From NCBI GenBank assembly GCA_015057865.1, contig SVDH01000002.1:1-64000 (forward strand): DNA of 64,000 nucleotides. The letters run 5' to 3'. Positions 1 to 8,744 of this stretch are shown in pieces. The stretch comes from Lachnospiraceae bacterium (GTDB taxonomy: Bacteria; Bacillota; Clostridia; Lachnospirales; Lachnospiraceae). Both the position numbers and the translations under genes were made by a program. The notes under the pieces are model-generated. The model had not been told where the DNA came from. It saw only the letters and a program-made list of their open reading frames with translations, and did not search any database. Position 1 is the first letter of the stretch. Each line of letters begins with the position of its first letter.

Positions 1-3
1 TTT

Positions 4-888
4 TTACAGGATGCCGAATTCGGTCATGGCTTTCTTTAAGCGCTCTTTATTTGCCGGTGTCATTTCGGTCAGCGGCAGACGCGGTTTGCCGGCTTCATAG
101 CCCATCATGTTCAAAGCAGCCTTGACCGGGATCGGGTTGACTTCACAGAACAGGCTGCGGCACAGCTCCATTGCCTTGAGCTGATTTTTAGCAGCAGTTA
201 CATAGTCTCCGTCTAAGCAGGACATGCATAGGTCGTGTGTAAACTTCGGCGCAACATTTGAAAGTACAGAAATGACGCCGATGCCGCCAAGGGACATGAT
301 CGGAACGATCTGATCGTCGTTTCCGGAGTAAACGTCAAGTGCACCTTCGGATTTTTCCAGTACTTCCGCAATCTGGGAAATGTTGCCGGAAGCTTCTTTG
401 ATGGCAACGATGTTTTCTACATTTTTCCCAAGGTAAGCTGCCGTATCCGGCAGAATGTTAGATCCTGTACGGGACGGTACGTTGTACAGAATACACGGAA
501 TATCGATGGAGTTGGCGATCAAAGAAAAGCTTTCGATCAGACCCTGCTGGGTAGCCTTATTGTAGTAAGGAGCTACCAGAAGACATCCGTCAGCGCCGCG
601 TTTCTGTGCTTCTTTGGACATCATGACCGCATGCGCCGTGTTATTGGAACCTGTGCCTGCGATCACGGGGATCCGTCCGGCTGCTTTTTCTACGCAGAAC
701 CGGATGACCTCAAGATGCTCATCATCCTCAAGTGTCGGCGCTTCACCTGATGTGCCTACAGAGATGATTGCATCGGTACCGCCTGCGATCTGGTCTTCAA
801 CGAGTTTTTCAAGCGTATCGTAATTGACACTGCCGTCTTCTTTCATCGGTGTGGCCATTGCCACGCCTGCACCTTTAAATATACTCAT
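4..888 (-). CDS. dapA: 4-hydroxy-tetrahydrodipicolinate synthase
   Basis: Cytosolic class I aldolase that condenses pyruvate with aspartate semialdehyde, the first committed step of lysine and diaminopimelate synthesis. The 294-residue length is normal for the family. Visible landmarks are the GTSGE pyruvate-binding loop near residue 45, the active-site tyrosine in LYNVPSRTG (about Y135) and the Schiff-base lysine in AIKEASGN (about K164). The ATG follows an AGGAGGGG ribosome site. A promoter reading TTGCAG-N17-TACAAT on the minus strand lies upstream (936-964). The gene stands alone here, with its 3' end 3 bases from the window edge. Known family; high certainty. Confidence 0.96.
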   Translation of the reverse strand: MSIFKGAGVAMATPMKEDGSVNYDTLEKLVEDQIAGGTDAIISVGTSGEAPTLEDDEHLEVIRFCVEKAAGRIPVIAGTGSNNTAHAVMMSKEAQKRGADGCLLVAPYYNKATQQGLIESFSLIANSIDIPCILYNVPSRTGSNILPDTAAYLGKNVENIVAIKEASGNISQIAEVLEKSEGALDVYSGNDDQIVPIMSLGGIGVISVLSNVAPKFTHDLCMSCLDGDYVTAAKNQLKAMELCRSLFCEVNPIPVKAALNMMGYEAGKPRLPLTEMTPANKERLKKAMTEFGIL

Positions 889-935
889 GTGTTTTCCCCT
901 CCTGAAAAAACATTATATTGTAATTGGATATCGCT

Positions 936-964
936 ATTGTACAAGATATGGATATGAACTGCAA
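936..964 (-). promoter_or_regulatory. Predicted sigma-A promoter of dapA
   Basis: On the minus strand TTGCAG (959-964) and TACAAT (936-941) are separated by 17 bp, about 50 bp before the dapA start. The -10 is good and the -35 moderate. Assigned by eye. Confidence 0.45.
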
Positions 965-1075
965 CCTTTGTTTCAATAGTATGCTATTTGACTAGGAAAG
1001 TACAAAATGGTAAAATAACGGTAAAAGTATAAAAATACGGAAATATTTTGGGTTAGAGCAGAAGGAGCAGGCAAT

Positions 1076-1897
1076 ATGACGATCGATGAGATCAGACAAA
1101 AAAAGAGACTGCTGGGGTATTCGAATGCCCAGCTGTCAGATTACAGCGGAGTTCCATTGGGGACTGTCAATAAGATCTTAAGTGGAGAAACGAAAGCGCC
1201 GCGGTATGCCACACTGCAGGCACTTAGTCGTGCGCTGGATCAAGAGAACGGTGCAGCGCCATATCGTTTGTTTGAAACAAGCGAGCGGGATATGTTGTTG
1301 CGGGACAGCTTGCCGGCATACGGGACGTCATCTGACGGAAAGAGAGGTTATACAATACAGGATCTTGAAAACCTTCCGGCAGGTGTTCAGATGGAGCTGA
1401 TTGATGGGGTGTTTTATGATATGGCACCGCCTATGGTCCGCCATCAGCAGATCATAGCATCATTATTCCTTCAGATTCATACCTATATAAAAGAGAAAAA
1501 AGGATCGTGTATCCCGTTTCTGTCACCGACCGGTGTGCAATTGGACCGGGATGAAAAGACACTGGTTTTGCCGGATCTGTTTATTCTCTGTGATTCGGAC
1601 AAGATCACGGATGACGGGAAGTACATTTTCGGTGCTCCTGATTTTGTGGCAGAGGTGATCTCGCCCTCTACTGCGTCAAAAGACTATATCAAAAAGGCTG
1701 CAAAGTATGAGGCGGCAGGTGTGCGGGAATACTGGATCATTGATCCGATCAAGGAGCATCTGCTGGTGTATGATTTTGCACATGACTGTACGCCACAGAT
1801 TCAGCCGCTTACAGGAAAGCGTGGTGTGGAGTTGTATGAACGTGATCTGCAGATCGATCTGGATGAGATCATGAGCATCATAAAGAGAGGATACTAG
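1076..1897 (+). CDS. XRE-type HTH fused to Uma2-family putative endonuclease
   Basis: A 273-residue protein with two parts. Residues 1-55 resemble a Cro/XRE helix-turn-helix (GYSNAQLSDYSGVPLGTVNKIL). Residues 85-270 match the Uma2 (DUF820) restriction-endonuclease-like fold, with PDLFIL and FVAEVISPSTASKDY supplying the acidic PD-(D/E)xK-like residues and REYWIIDP following. Uma2 proteins are widespread in cyanobacteria and some Clostridia and their target is largely unknown. An AGAAGGAG ribosome site precedes the ATG. The DNA glycosylase starts 3 bases after the stop, so the two are probably co-transcribed. Function beyond putative nuclease is not established. Confidence 0.8.
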   Translation: MTIDEIRQKKRLLGYSNAQLSDYSGVPLGTVNKILSGETKAPRYATLQALSRALDQENGAAPYRLFETSERDMLLRDSLPAYGTSSDGKRGYTIQDLENLPAGVQMELIDGVFYDMAPPMVRHQQIIASLFLQIHTYIKEKKGSCIPFLSPTGVQLDRDEKTLVLPDLFILCDSDKITDDGKYIFGAPDFVAEVISPSTASKDYIKKAAKYEAAGVREYWIIDPIKEHLLVYDFAHDCTPQIQPLTGKRGVELYERDLQIDLDEIMSIIKRGY

Positions 1898-1900
1898 AAA

Positions 1901-2383
1901 ATGATCACACATCCGATTGAACCAGTCTTTGATACCAATTCAAGAATATTGATACTCGGCAGCTTCCCGTCAGTGAAGTCACGGGAACAGGGCTTCTTTT
2001 ACGGGCATCCGCAGAACCGCTTCTGGAAGGTGCTGGCAGCGGTCTTTGAAGATGAAGTGCCTGCGACGATTCCTGAAAAGAAGGCGTTTTTGTTGCGCAA
2101 TCACATTGCGGTATGGGATGTGATCTATTCATGCGAAATACAGGGATCCTCGGACTCCTCCATCCGGAATGTGACGGCGAATGACCTGCGCCCGCTCCTG
2201 GAAACGGCGGATATCCAAGGTATCTTTGTGAACGGAAAGACCGCTGAAAAACTGTATCAGAAATATACGGAACCGGTCTGCGGAAGAGAGGCGGTTTATT
2301 TGCCATCTACCAGTCCGGCGAATGCGGCGTGGAGTCTGGAACGTTTAACAGAGGCATGGCGGATTGTGTGTGCCGGGCTTTGA
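1901..2383 (+). CDS. Deoxyinosine/uracil-type DNA glycosylase (TDG/Mug fold)
   Basis: A 160-residue cytosolic protein of the uracil-DNA glycosylase superfamily, most like the DNA-deoxyinosine glycosylase branch. It would remove deaminated bases to start base-excision repair. The N-terminal active-site loop is LILGSFPSVKSREQGFFYG, followed by HPQNRFW, which in the family positions the base. The C-terminal DNA-contact loop reads LPSTSPANAAW. It is coupled to the upstream Uma2 gene by a 3-base gap, which may pair a nuclease-like and a repair-like activity, but that is inference. Exact base specificity cannot be read from sequence alone. Confidence 0.8.
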   Translation: MITHPIEPVFDTNSRILILGSFPSVKSREQGFFYGHPQNRFWKVLAAVFEDEVPATIPEKKAFLLRNHIAVWDVIYSCEIQGSSDSSIRNVTANDLRPLLETADIQGIFVNGKTAEKLYQKYTEPVCGREAVYLPSTSPANAAWSLERLTEAWRIVCAGL

Positions 2384-2456
2384 TATTTGGCAGAAGAATG
2401 CCGCCAATGATCAGCACAGCACGAAAATTTGCAGCGTATGTAATGGAGGAGAAGAA

Positions 2457-3677
2457 ATGAAAAACAGGTTACCGCTTGAAGGATTAAAGGTAGTAGAACT
2501 GGCCACAGTCGTTGCCACGCCGATCTCTGCCAGGCTGCTTTCAGATTATGGTGCAGAGGTGATCAAAGTGGAAGCGCCGCGGGGAGACCTGCTTCGCATG
2601 ACAGGTGTCTGGCACATGCTTCCGACAGAGGATGATAACAATCCGCTTTTTGATCTGTGTAATACCGGGAAGAAAATGATCACAGTGGATATGAAGACGG
2701 AGGAAGGCATGAAGATCTTCCATCGATTGCTTTCCGAAGCGGACATCTTCCTTTCAAATGTCAGGGTGCAGTCTCTGCGGCGGATGAAGATTGACTACGA
2801 TTCCATAAAAGAGCAGTATCCGAGTCTGATCTATGCTCATTTTTCCGGATTCGGATTAAAAGGAGAGGATGCGAACAAGCCGGGCTATGACAGTACTGCA
2901 TTCTGGATGCGGACGGGGGCAACGACGGATATCACAACGCCGGGGTCCTTCCCGATCAGGCCTTCTTTTGCAATGGGAGATATCGCGACGGCATCTGAGT
3001 TTGTCGCAGCGATCCTGATGGCGGTGATCGGGCGGCATAAGACAGGAGAAGGCTGCATGGTAACCACGTCCCTCCTGCAATCCGGTATCTGGTGTAATGC
3101 AGTTGCGGTGATGAATGCTCAGCCGCAGTACGGGAAAGAATATCCGGTGGAGCGGTTCCGGCCGGGCAATCCGATGTCGGATTATTATGAATGCAGTGAC
3201 GGGGAGTATATGGCGCTCAGTCAGAACGATTATGTAAAGGATAAGCAGCTTTTTGTCGAACTGTTTGATTTTCCTGAACTGACACAGGATCCTGATCTGG
3301 ATACTCTGGGAACGATGGCGGAATCCGGGAAGATTCCCTTTGTGGCGAAGAAGATGCAGGAGGAATTTCTGAAACATTCTTCAAAGGAATGGGATCAGAT
3401 CCTGACAGAGCATGATGTGCCGCATGAATTGGCGGGGCATTTTAAGAACACGTACCTTGATCCGCAGGCGCGGGCGATGGATGCGTTTGATGAAGTGTCC
3501 TATCCCGGAGACACAGTGACAGCCATTCCCAGACCGCCGTTTGAGATTACCGGCTTCGATAGAAAACCGTTTGAAAAGACCGGTGCAATGGGACGGGATA
3601 CGGATGAGGTTCTGCGTAACCTTGGTTATTCCGAAGAAGAAATCAAGCAGATGAGGGAAGCCGGTTCAGTCTGGTAG
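2457..3677 (+). CDS. Class III (CaiB/BaiF) CoA-transferase, FldA/HadA-like
   Basis: A 406-residue family III CoA-transferase. The ATG at 2457 is chosen because TGGAGGAGAAGAA lies just before it and LPLEGLKVVELATVVATP, the usual family opening, follows; an upstream extension is possible but lacks a ribosome site. The catalytic aspartate should be the one in MGDIATASE. Overall pattern (YGAEVIKVEAP, GDLLR, PGYDSTAFW) recalls FldA and HadA, which move CoA between 2-hydroxyacyl or arylacryloyl acids in amino-acid fermentation. No dehydratase or activator genes lie beside it, so the substrate is open. It is followed closely by an OFA-type carrier, suggesting uptake and CoA activation of an organic acid. 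Confidence 0.85.
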   Translation: MKNRLPLEGLKVVELATVVATPISARLLSDYGAEVIKVEAPRGDLLRMTGVWHMLPTEDDNNPLFDLCNTGKKMITVDMKTEEGMKIFHRLLSEADIFLSNVRVQSLRRMKIDYDSIKEQYPSLIYAHFSGFGLKGEDANKPGYDSTAFWMRTGATTDITTPGSFPIRPSFAMGDIATASEFVAAILMAVIGRHKTGEGCMVTTSLLQSGIWCNAVAVMNAQPQYGKEYPVERFRPGNPMSDYYECSDGEYMALSQNDYVKDKQLFVELFDFPELTQDPDLDTLGTMAESGKIPFVAKKMQEEFLKHSSKEWDQILTEHDVPHELAGHFKNTYLDPQARAMDAFDEVSYPGDTVTAIPRPPFEITGFDRKPFEKTGAMGRDTDEVLRNLGYSEEEIKQMREAGSVW

Positions 3678-3737
3678 CGGGACTTGCGGATTGATGGGGG
3701 ATCATTTGGATTCTGCTGTACTTTTTTTGGGGGGGGT

Positions 3738-4952
3738 ATGATGAGACATTTAAATCGCTGGATATATGCGATTGTTTGCGTGGTCGTGATGCTGTTTGCA
3801 GGGCTGTGTTATGCCTGGTCGGTGATGGCAAAGAGCATCAGCGCAACCTATCCTGAATGGACAGAGGCACAATTGTCTCTGACATTTACTCTTGTGATCG
3901 GTTGTATCAGCGTGTCGGCAATTGTTGTAGGTATATTGAATAAAAGGGTCAGTCCGAGAGTCTTTATTATCATCTCTGCTTCATTCCTTTTGGCAGGATT
4001 TCTGATAGCAGCCTCGGTAGGCAGTTCGCCATTCCTGCTTTATTTGGGATTTGGTGTGATCGGAGGACTCGGTTCAGGTTTTGCCTACGCAACCGTGATG
4101 GGGCTCATGTCAGCCTGGTTTCCGGACAGGCAGGGTCTGATCTCCGGAATCCTGCTCATGGCGTTTGCGTTTGGTGCGTTTATTGTCGGAAAAGTGTTCG
4201 CGGCTGTAGCGCCGCCCGGAGATGAAATGTGGCGGATGATGTTCCGCCTGTTCGGCATCGTCATTTGCGTGCTTTTTGTTATCTGCAGTTTCTTTTTTGT
4301 AAAACCGGATGCGGATTTCGCACCGCCTGTTTCAAAACGAAAAAAGCAGGTCAGAGAGCCTGCTTCAGAGATCCCGATCGGACAGATGGCAAAAAAACCG
4401 GTATTCTGGATGTATTATATCTGGGCTGTCCTGCTTGCATCAGCGGGATTGATTCTTTTATCGCAGGGCAGCGGTATCGCTCTGCAGGTGGGATCACAGA
4501 TTACACCGGGAACGGTAGCGACTGTAGTGGGCCTGATCTCTGTGCTGAATGGCGCCGGCAGAGTGGTTTTCGGAGCAATCTTTGACAAAAAGGGCTTTCG
4601 CATGACGCTGACGCTTTCCATGATTATTTTCTTTATCGCATGCCTGTGCCTGGTGCTGGCATTAAAAAGCGGTACGTTTGCCTTTGTTGTTCTTGGTTTT
4701 TCGATCGGCGGATTTGCTTATGGTGCTGTGACACCGACCAACTCTGCTTTTGTCAGTGATTTTTATGGCCGGAAAAACTATGCGATGAATTTTTCGCTGA
4801 TCAATACGACCATGCTGGTTGCGTCGTTTGCTTCAACAATTGCCGGAAGATTGTATGATGTCAGCGGCTCTTATTTGAATTGTATCTTCCTGATGATCGG
4901 TGTGATCACAGCAGGTGCAGTTGTTTCTGCAGGGATACGGCGACCGAAGTAA
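3738..4952 (+). CDS. MFS transporter, OFA (oxalate/formate antiporter)-like
   Basis: About 404 residues with roughly twelve hydrophobic segments. The first helix (WIYAIVCVVVMLFAGLCYAW), the YPEWTEAQLSLTFT loop and the repeat-boundary motif FDKKGFR are typical of the OFA branch of the major facilitator superfamily, which exchanges small carboxylates. The start is at one of two adjacent ATGs (3738 or 3741) after a run of G that may act as a ribosome site. It begins 60 bases after the CoA-transferase and probably shares its transcript. A clear paralogue lies at 17552, sharing for example SAWFPD(R/K)QGLISGILLM. Substrate unknown. Confidence 0.85.
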   Translation: MMRHLNRWIYAIVCVVVMLFAGLCYAWSVMAKSISATYPEWTEAQLSLTFTLVIGCISVSAIVVGILNKRVSPRVFIIISASFLLAGFLIAASVGSSPFLLYLGFGVIGGLGSGFAYATVMGLMSAWFPDRQGLISGILLMAFAFGAFIVGKVFAAVAPPGDEMWRMMFRLFGIVICVLFVICSFFFVKPDADFAPPVSKRKKQVREPASEIPIGQMAKKPVFWMYYIWAVLLASAGLILLSQGSGIALQVGSQITPGTVATVVGLISVLNGAGRVVFGAIFDKKGFRMTLTLSMIIFFIACLCLVLALKSGTFAFVVLGFSIGGFAYGAVTPTNSAFVSDFYGRKNYAMNFSLINTTMLVASFASTIAGRLYDVSGSYLNCIFLMIGVITAGAVVSAGIRRPK

Positions 4953-4960
4953 GACGGCGT

Positions 4961-5857
4961 TTAGGCTGGGTGTACGCCTTCCTGTGCCTGGACGATCCGG
5001 CAGGTATATTCGATGAATTTCCGACATGCTTTGGATGCGGTTTTCATATTTCGAGTACCGACACTAAGGGTTCGCTTTTTGGGCATGTCGAATGTGAGGC
5101 ATTTCAGATCATAGGGAATGTTTTTTAACAGCAGTTCGGGGAAAATACAAAAGCCCAGCCCGTTGCTGACCATTGCCATGGCAGCATAGTCATTGTCCAT
5201 GGTAAAGGCGACGTTTGGTGTAATGTTTTCTTCGCGGAAGGCCTGCCCGATGGGGCTGGCTTCTTCATACTTCATACGGATATAGGGATACTTCTCAATC
5301 TGGCTGATTGGGAAGTGTTTTTCATTTGCCAGCGGATGATCAGGGGAGACGACAGCCATAAGGTGTTCTTCTATCAGCGGGATGGTATCCAGCCCATTCA
5401 CTTTTCCTGTCAGGAAAAACCCACAGTCCGCCTCGCCGTTCAAAACCATTTCTTCGGCACGGCGGGCATTTTCTTCTGTAAACAACTCTACTTTAATACC
5501 GGGATAATCGCGGCAAAATTCCCGCAGGATCTTCGGAATCCAGTGGACGGAAACACTGTCAAAGATCTGTACGCGAAGTGTGCCTTTCTCGAGACCGTTG
5601 AGTTCATTTACTGTTTGTGCGAAACGGCGCTCCCAGGCATGCAGCTGCTGAATCTGAGGGAGTAGAAGCTCTCCTTCCGATGTCAGCTTTACACCGCCGT
5701 GTTCACGAAGAAACAGACTGCATCCGGCGGCTTCTTCCATTGCGCCGATGATATAGCTGATGCCGGCCTGCGTATAACCCAGTTCATCGGCGGCTTTGCG
5801 AAAGCTTCCGGTTTCGGCGACGGTGAGAAAAACAGTAGCATTGATTTTGTTGTCCAT
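4961..5857 (-). CDS. LysR-family transcriptional regulator
   Basis: A 298-residue LTTR. The winged helix is at residues 1-60 (FLTVAETGSFRKAADELGYTQAGISY) and a LysR substrate-binding domain follows. The ATG at 5857 is preferred to an upstream TTG at 5875 because GAAAGGA sits about 9 bases before it. It converges on the OFA carrier with only 8 bases between stops. It is a candidate regulator of the CoA-transferase/carrier pair, or of the six-promoter regulon described in the findings, since three LysR genes occur in this window. Effector unknown. Confidence 0.88.
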   Translation of the reverse strand: MDNKINATVFLTVAETGSFRKAADELGYTQAGISYIIGAMEEAAGCSLFLREHGGVKLTSEGELLLPQIQQLHAWERRFAQTVNELNGLEKGTLRVQIFDSVSVHWIPKILREFCRDYPGIKVELFTEENARRAEEMVLNGEADCGFFLTGKVNGLDTIPLIEEHLMAVVSPDHPLANEKHFPISQIEKYPYIRMKYEEASPIGQAFREENITPNVAFTMDNDYAAMAMVSNGLGFCIFPELLLKNIPYDLKCLTFDMPKKRTLSVGTRNMKTASKACRKFIEYTCRIVQAQEGVHPA

Positions 5858-6069
5858 TCCGGGTGGTCCTTTCAATTCTCAAAAAATGATGTTTTTCTAT
5901 AAAAGACAAAAAGATTATAGCATGGAAACGGCGATAAGTAAAACTTATCATCATGAAAGAATTTTGCCGTTTTACTTTTTGCAAAAAAGCGCATACAATG
6001 ATGCCGAAAAGAAGAAAACCTGTGTGCAGGATCACAGATAGATCACGTTTGAAAAGGGAGGACATAATC

Positions 6070-6192
6070 ATGATGAGCATTTTATTAACAGTAATCGTAA
6101 TGGCAATTTTCCTGGCAGTAGGCAGCATGACAGTTGCATTTTTTGCAAGATGGATCGGCTATGAATTCAAATCTCTGGCACATAACAGCTGA
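6070..6192 (+). CDS. Single-pass membrane microprotein (40 aa)
   Basis: A 40-residue ORF starting at an ATG after GGGAGGACATAATC. Residues 2-27 form one hydrophobic helix (ILLTVIVMAIFLAVGSMTVA), followed by a short tail with ARWIGYEFKSL. The good ribosome site and the clean helix support translation; no family is recognised. It lies divergent from the LysR gene at 5857 and upstream of the zinc-ribbon gene, in its own short unit. Function unknown. Confidence 0.5.
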   Translation: MMSILLTVIVMAIFLAVGSMTVAFFARWIGYEFKSLAHNS

Positions 6193-6379
6193 GAAAAACC
6201 AAGCGCACATAGAATATACTTTATTCCCCTGACCCTTCGGCAAACAGTTCTCGTTTGAGAGCATTTGCAGGAGGGTTTTTCATTTTCAAAAGAAATGATT
6301 ATTTTGGTTGAGAAATCCGGAAAGCGGTGCAATAATTGTAACTGACAAAGAAGTGTCGCAAACAGATGGAAGGAAGACA

Positions 6380-7162
6380 TTGGCTGTGAAGATTACATGT
6401 GATTACTGTGGTAACAATATGAACAGCACAGATGAAAAATGTCCGCATTGCGGTGCACCGAATCTGCATGTTGAGAGGACCGCGCAGGGCGTGCCGAAAA
6501 CGATGGAGGAACTGTCCGCGTTTTTCGCGGCAAACGGGATCAGTGAATCCAAAACAAGATTTTTTATAGGAAAAGATGTAAAAGACGCGCGCGCATTTGG
6601 TATCTATAAAGATGAAAATGGCGTGATCACAGTCTACAAAAACAAGAGTGACGGATCCCGTGCGGTGCGCTATCAGGGAACGGATGAGGCATATGCCGTC
6701 AACGAGATCTATCAGAAATTTGTCGAAGAGCGGTCAAAACAGATCGCGGCCGGCAATGTGACGCCGAAAGGCAGCAGGCAGCACAGCGGATCAGGGACGA
6801 ATCATCATTCATCCGGGCGAAAGAAGAACCGGCTTTCGCTGCGCGGCACGATTTATCTGATCATTTTCATTCTGATCATGATCTATGCGCTGCGAGGCGC
6901 TGCACTGCATTCGCACAGCAGCTACAGTCCGATTTATCATACGCCAATTTATTACGACAGTGGTTATGACACGTATGGCGGCTATGATTATGACGACTAT
7001 GACAATGACTGGTATTCCTATGATGATAATAACAGCTCTTCTGATTCCTACTGGAGTGACGATTCAAGCTGGGATTCCGGTTGGGATTCTGACTGGGACA
7101 GCGGCTATGATTATGACAGCTGGGATTCCGGCTGGGACACGGACTGGGATTCTGACTGGTAG
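6380..7162 (+). CDS. Zinc-ribbon membrane protein with Trp/Asp/Tyr-rich C-terminal tail
   Basis: About 260 residues if started at the TTG at 6380 after GAAGGAAGACA; a TTG at 6308 in frame is also possible. Residues 5-25 form a zinc ribbon (CDYC and CPHC knuckles). A soluble middle is followed by one membrane helix (TIYLIIFILIMIYAL). The last 60 or so residues are low complexity, built from WDSGWDSDW-like and YDYDDYDND-like units, strongly acidic and aromatic. The tail should lie outside the membrane if the ribbon is inside. It converges with the PucR regulator, stops 1 base apart. I do not recognise a function. Confidence 0.75.
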   Translation: MAVKITCDYCGNNMNSTDEKCPHCGAPNLHVERTAQGVPKTMEELSAFFAANGISESKTRFFIGKDVKDARAFGIYKDENGVITVYKNKSDGSRAVRYQGTDEAYAVNEIYQKFVEERSKQIAAGNVTPKGSRQHSGSGTNHHSSGRKKNRLSLRGTIYLIIFILIMIYALRGAALHSHSSYSPIYHTPIYYDSGYDTYGGYDYDDYDNDWYSYDDNNSSSDSYWSDDSSWDSGWDSDWDSGYDYDSWDSGWDTDWDSDW

Positions 7163-7163
7163 G

Positions 7164-8744
7164 CTAAACCATCTGTGTCATTCCGGATTCCCATGTCTTG
7201 ACACCGAGATAAAGCTTGGCAATGGTCTCCGGGTCGTTTAGGGAGACGCCAAGAATCTGCTCGATTCTTTCAACATGATACAGAACCGTATTTCTGTGCA
7301 TGTGGAGGATTCGACTGGTATCGGTTGCTTTTTTTCCGGTGCCGAGAAAAACGGACAGTGTCGTCAACAGTTGACTGCCATGTTCATTGTCGTAATCGAT
7401 AAGTGTCTGGATGTGCTGAAAAATGGAGCTGTTCTTGAACAGGTCCGGGGAACTGTTGCAGCTTTTTGTGACCAGCAATGTCAGTAGACAATCTTCAAAA
7501 TGGAAAAACCGGACAGGAGAGGCATCGGATGATATATCTGAATGGATGATATGCGCACCGTATTCAATGGCGCATCCGGCCTGCTCATAAGCATTTCGCA
7601 CATTCCAGAGGTTCCGGAACGGATTGCTGATGCCGATCAGGCAGGGGTACTGCTCCAGGAGGGCTTTCAGAGAGGCGCGCATCGCGGTGGAAGAATCAGC
7701 TTTTTCTCTGCGGTTATGCAGTATGACGATCCGGCGGTTATAAACGACGACATAGGAAAACAGCAGATTTTCATTGATATCAGCACTCAGCTTGGCAAGC
7801 GGTGTGTTGAAGTGGTCTTCAAATGACAGCACATATAGCTGATAGTCCTGTTGGAACGGGATCGTTGCCAGAGATGCTCTTGAGATTGCTTCATCCATAT
7901 TGCTGATCGACCCGTCCAGAAGATTCTGGAGATATTGGGAAGAGGCGGCAAATACGGAAGGGTGAAGATTTTCCAGCCCGGCATAATGTTCCATATAGTG
8001 CAAAAAGATCCGGAACAGATCCAGCAGGCTGTCATCTGCCTCCCTGTGATTGCAATGCATGACAACGTACATGGAGGGCTTCTGGTTTGTATGGAAGACA
8101 CGTTTGATCGTTACGTATTTACAAAGCTTGAAGTCATCCGATACGATGATGTCATTCCCTTTTTCAAATTCTTCAAATCTTCTGAGATCCAGAAACTGTT
8201 TCATGGTTTCGTCTGAGTGATATCCCTGCGCGATCAACCTCTCGGTGATTGGGTCATCGAGAGATATGTTTCTTGTGTATCCCATCAGTTTGAATGTGGC
8301 ATCCATAATATCAATATGGTTGCCGATCATATCTTCTGTCAGGTCAACCAGAGGCTGGATTCCCTGATTCATGACAACGGATAGGCGCATCTGCATATCC
8401 CAGTTACGGTAACGGGAAAAAATGGATAATATTTCATTGAAAATATGATGCAGCTTTTTATTGGTTGTCAGAACAAGAACATTTTTTCTCTTTCTGTCTG
8501 TTTCTTCTTCGTCCGCAAAGCGGTCTCTGATACATAAAAAGCTGATATTCGGATAAATATCCGAAATCGGAAGTATTTCGCTTAACATCCCGACAACAAG
8601 ATGAGATGGATTCCATTTTTGAGACGGCGCATACAAGACGACGTCTGAAAACAATGGATTTTTTTCCAATAAGGGGCTCTTTTCATGCGCAGAGTCCAGG
8701 TCGTGCAGCAATAGTTTAAGAGATAATGAGAAAATTTGTTCCAT
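7164..8744 (-). CDS. PucR/CdaR-type transcriptional regulator
   Basis: A 526-residue regulator. The C-terminal PucR-type HTH is recognisable in LSVFLGTGKKATDTSRILHMHRNTVLYHVERIEQILGVS (only the pattern TSRILHMHRNTVLYHV is diagnostic), ending LYLGVKTWE. The N-terminal 300 residues look like a sensory region but give no clear family. The ATG follows CCAGGAGGT. PucR-family proteins in Firmicutes commonly activate purine, sugar-acid or amino-acid catabolic genes. It is transcribed away from the isomerase/Suf cluster at 9181, across a 436-bp intergenic region carrying dyads, so it is the natural candidate regulator of that cluster. Confidence 0.85.
   Translation of the reverse strand: MEQIFSLSLKLLLHDLDSAHEKSPLLEKNPLFSDVVLYAPSQKWNPSHLVVGMLSEILPISDIYPNISFLCIRDRFADEEETDRKRKNVLVLTTNKKLHHIFNEILSIFSRYRNWDMQMRLSVVMNQGIQPLVDLTEDMIGNHIDIMDATFKLMGYTRNISLDDPITERLIAQGYHSDETMKQFLDLRRFEEFEKGNDIIVSDDFKLCKYVTIKRVFHTNQKPSMYVVMHCNHREADDSLLDLFRIFLHYMEHYAGLENLHPSVFAASSQYLQNLLDGSISNMDEAISRASLATIPFQQDYQLYVLSFEDHFNTPLAKLSADINENLLFSYVVVYNRRIVILHNRREKADSSTAMRASLKALLEQYPCLIGISNPFRNLWNVRNAYEQAGCAIEYGAHIIHSDISSDASPVRFFHFEDCLLTLLVTKSCNSSPDLFKNSSIFQHIQTLIDYDNEHGSQLLTTLSVFLGTGKKATDTSRILHMHRNTVLYHVERIEQILGVSLNDPETIAKLYLGVKTWESGMTQMV

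Noticed and set aside
936-964. dapA promoter as a seventh member of the shared regulon
   Set aside because: It has a TACAAT -10, but the position 46 bp upstream reads ATA-N4-ACT, not the dyad.
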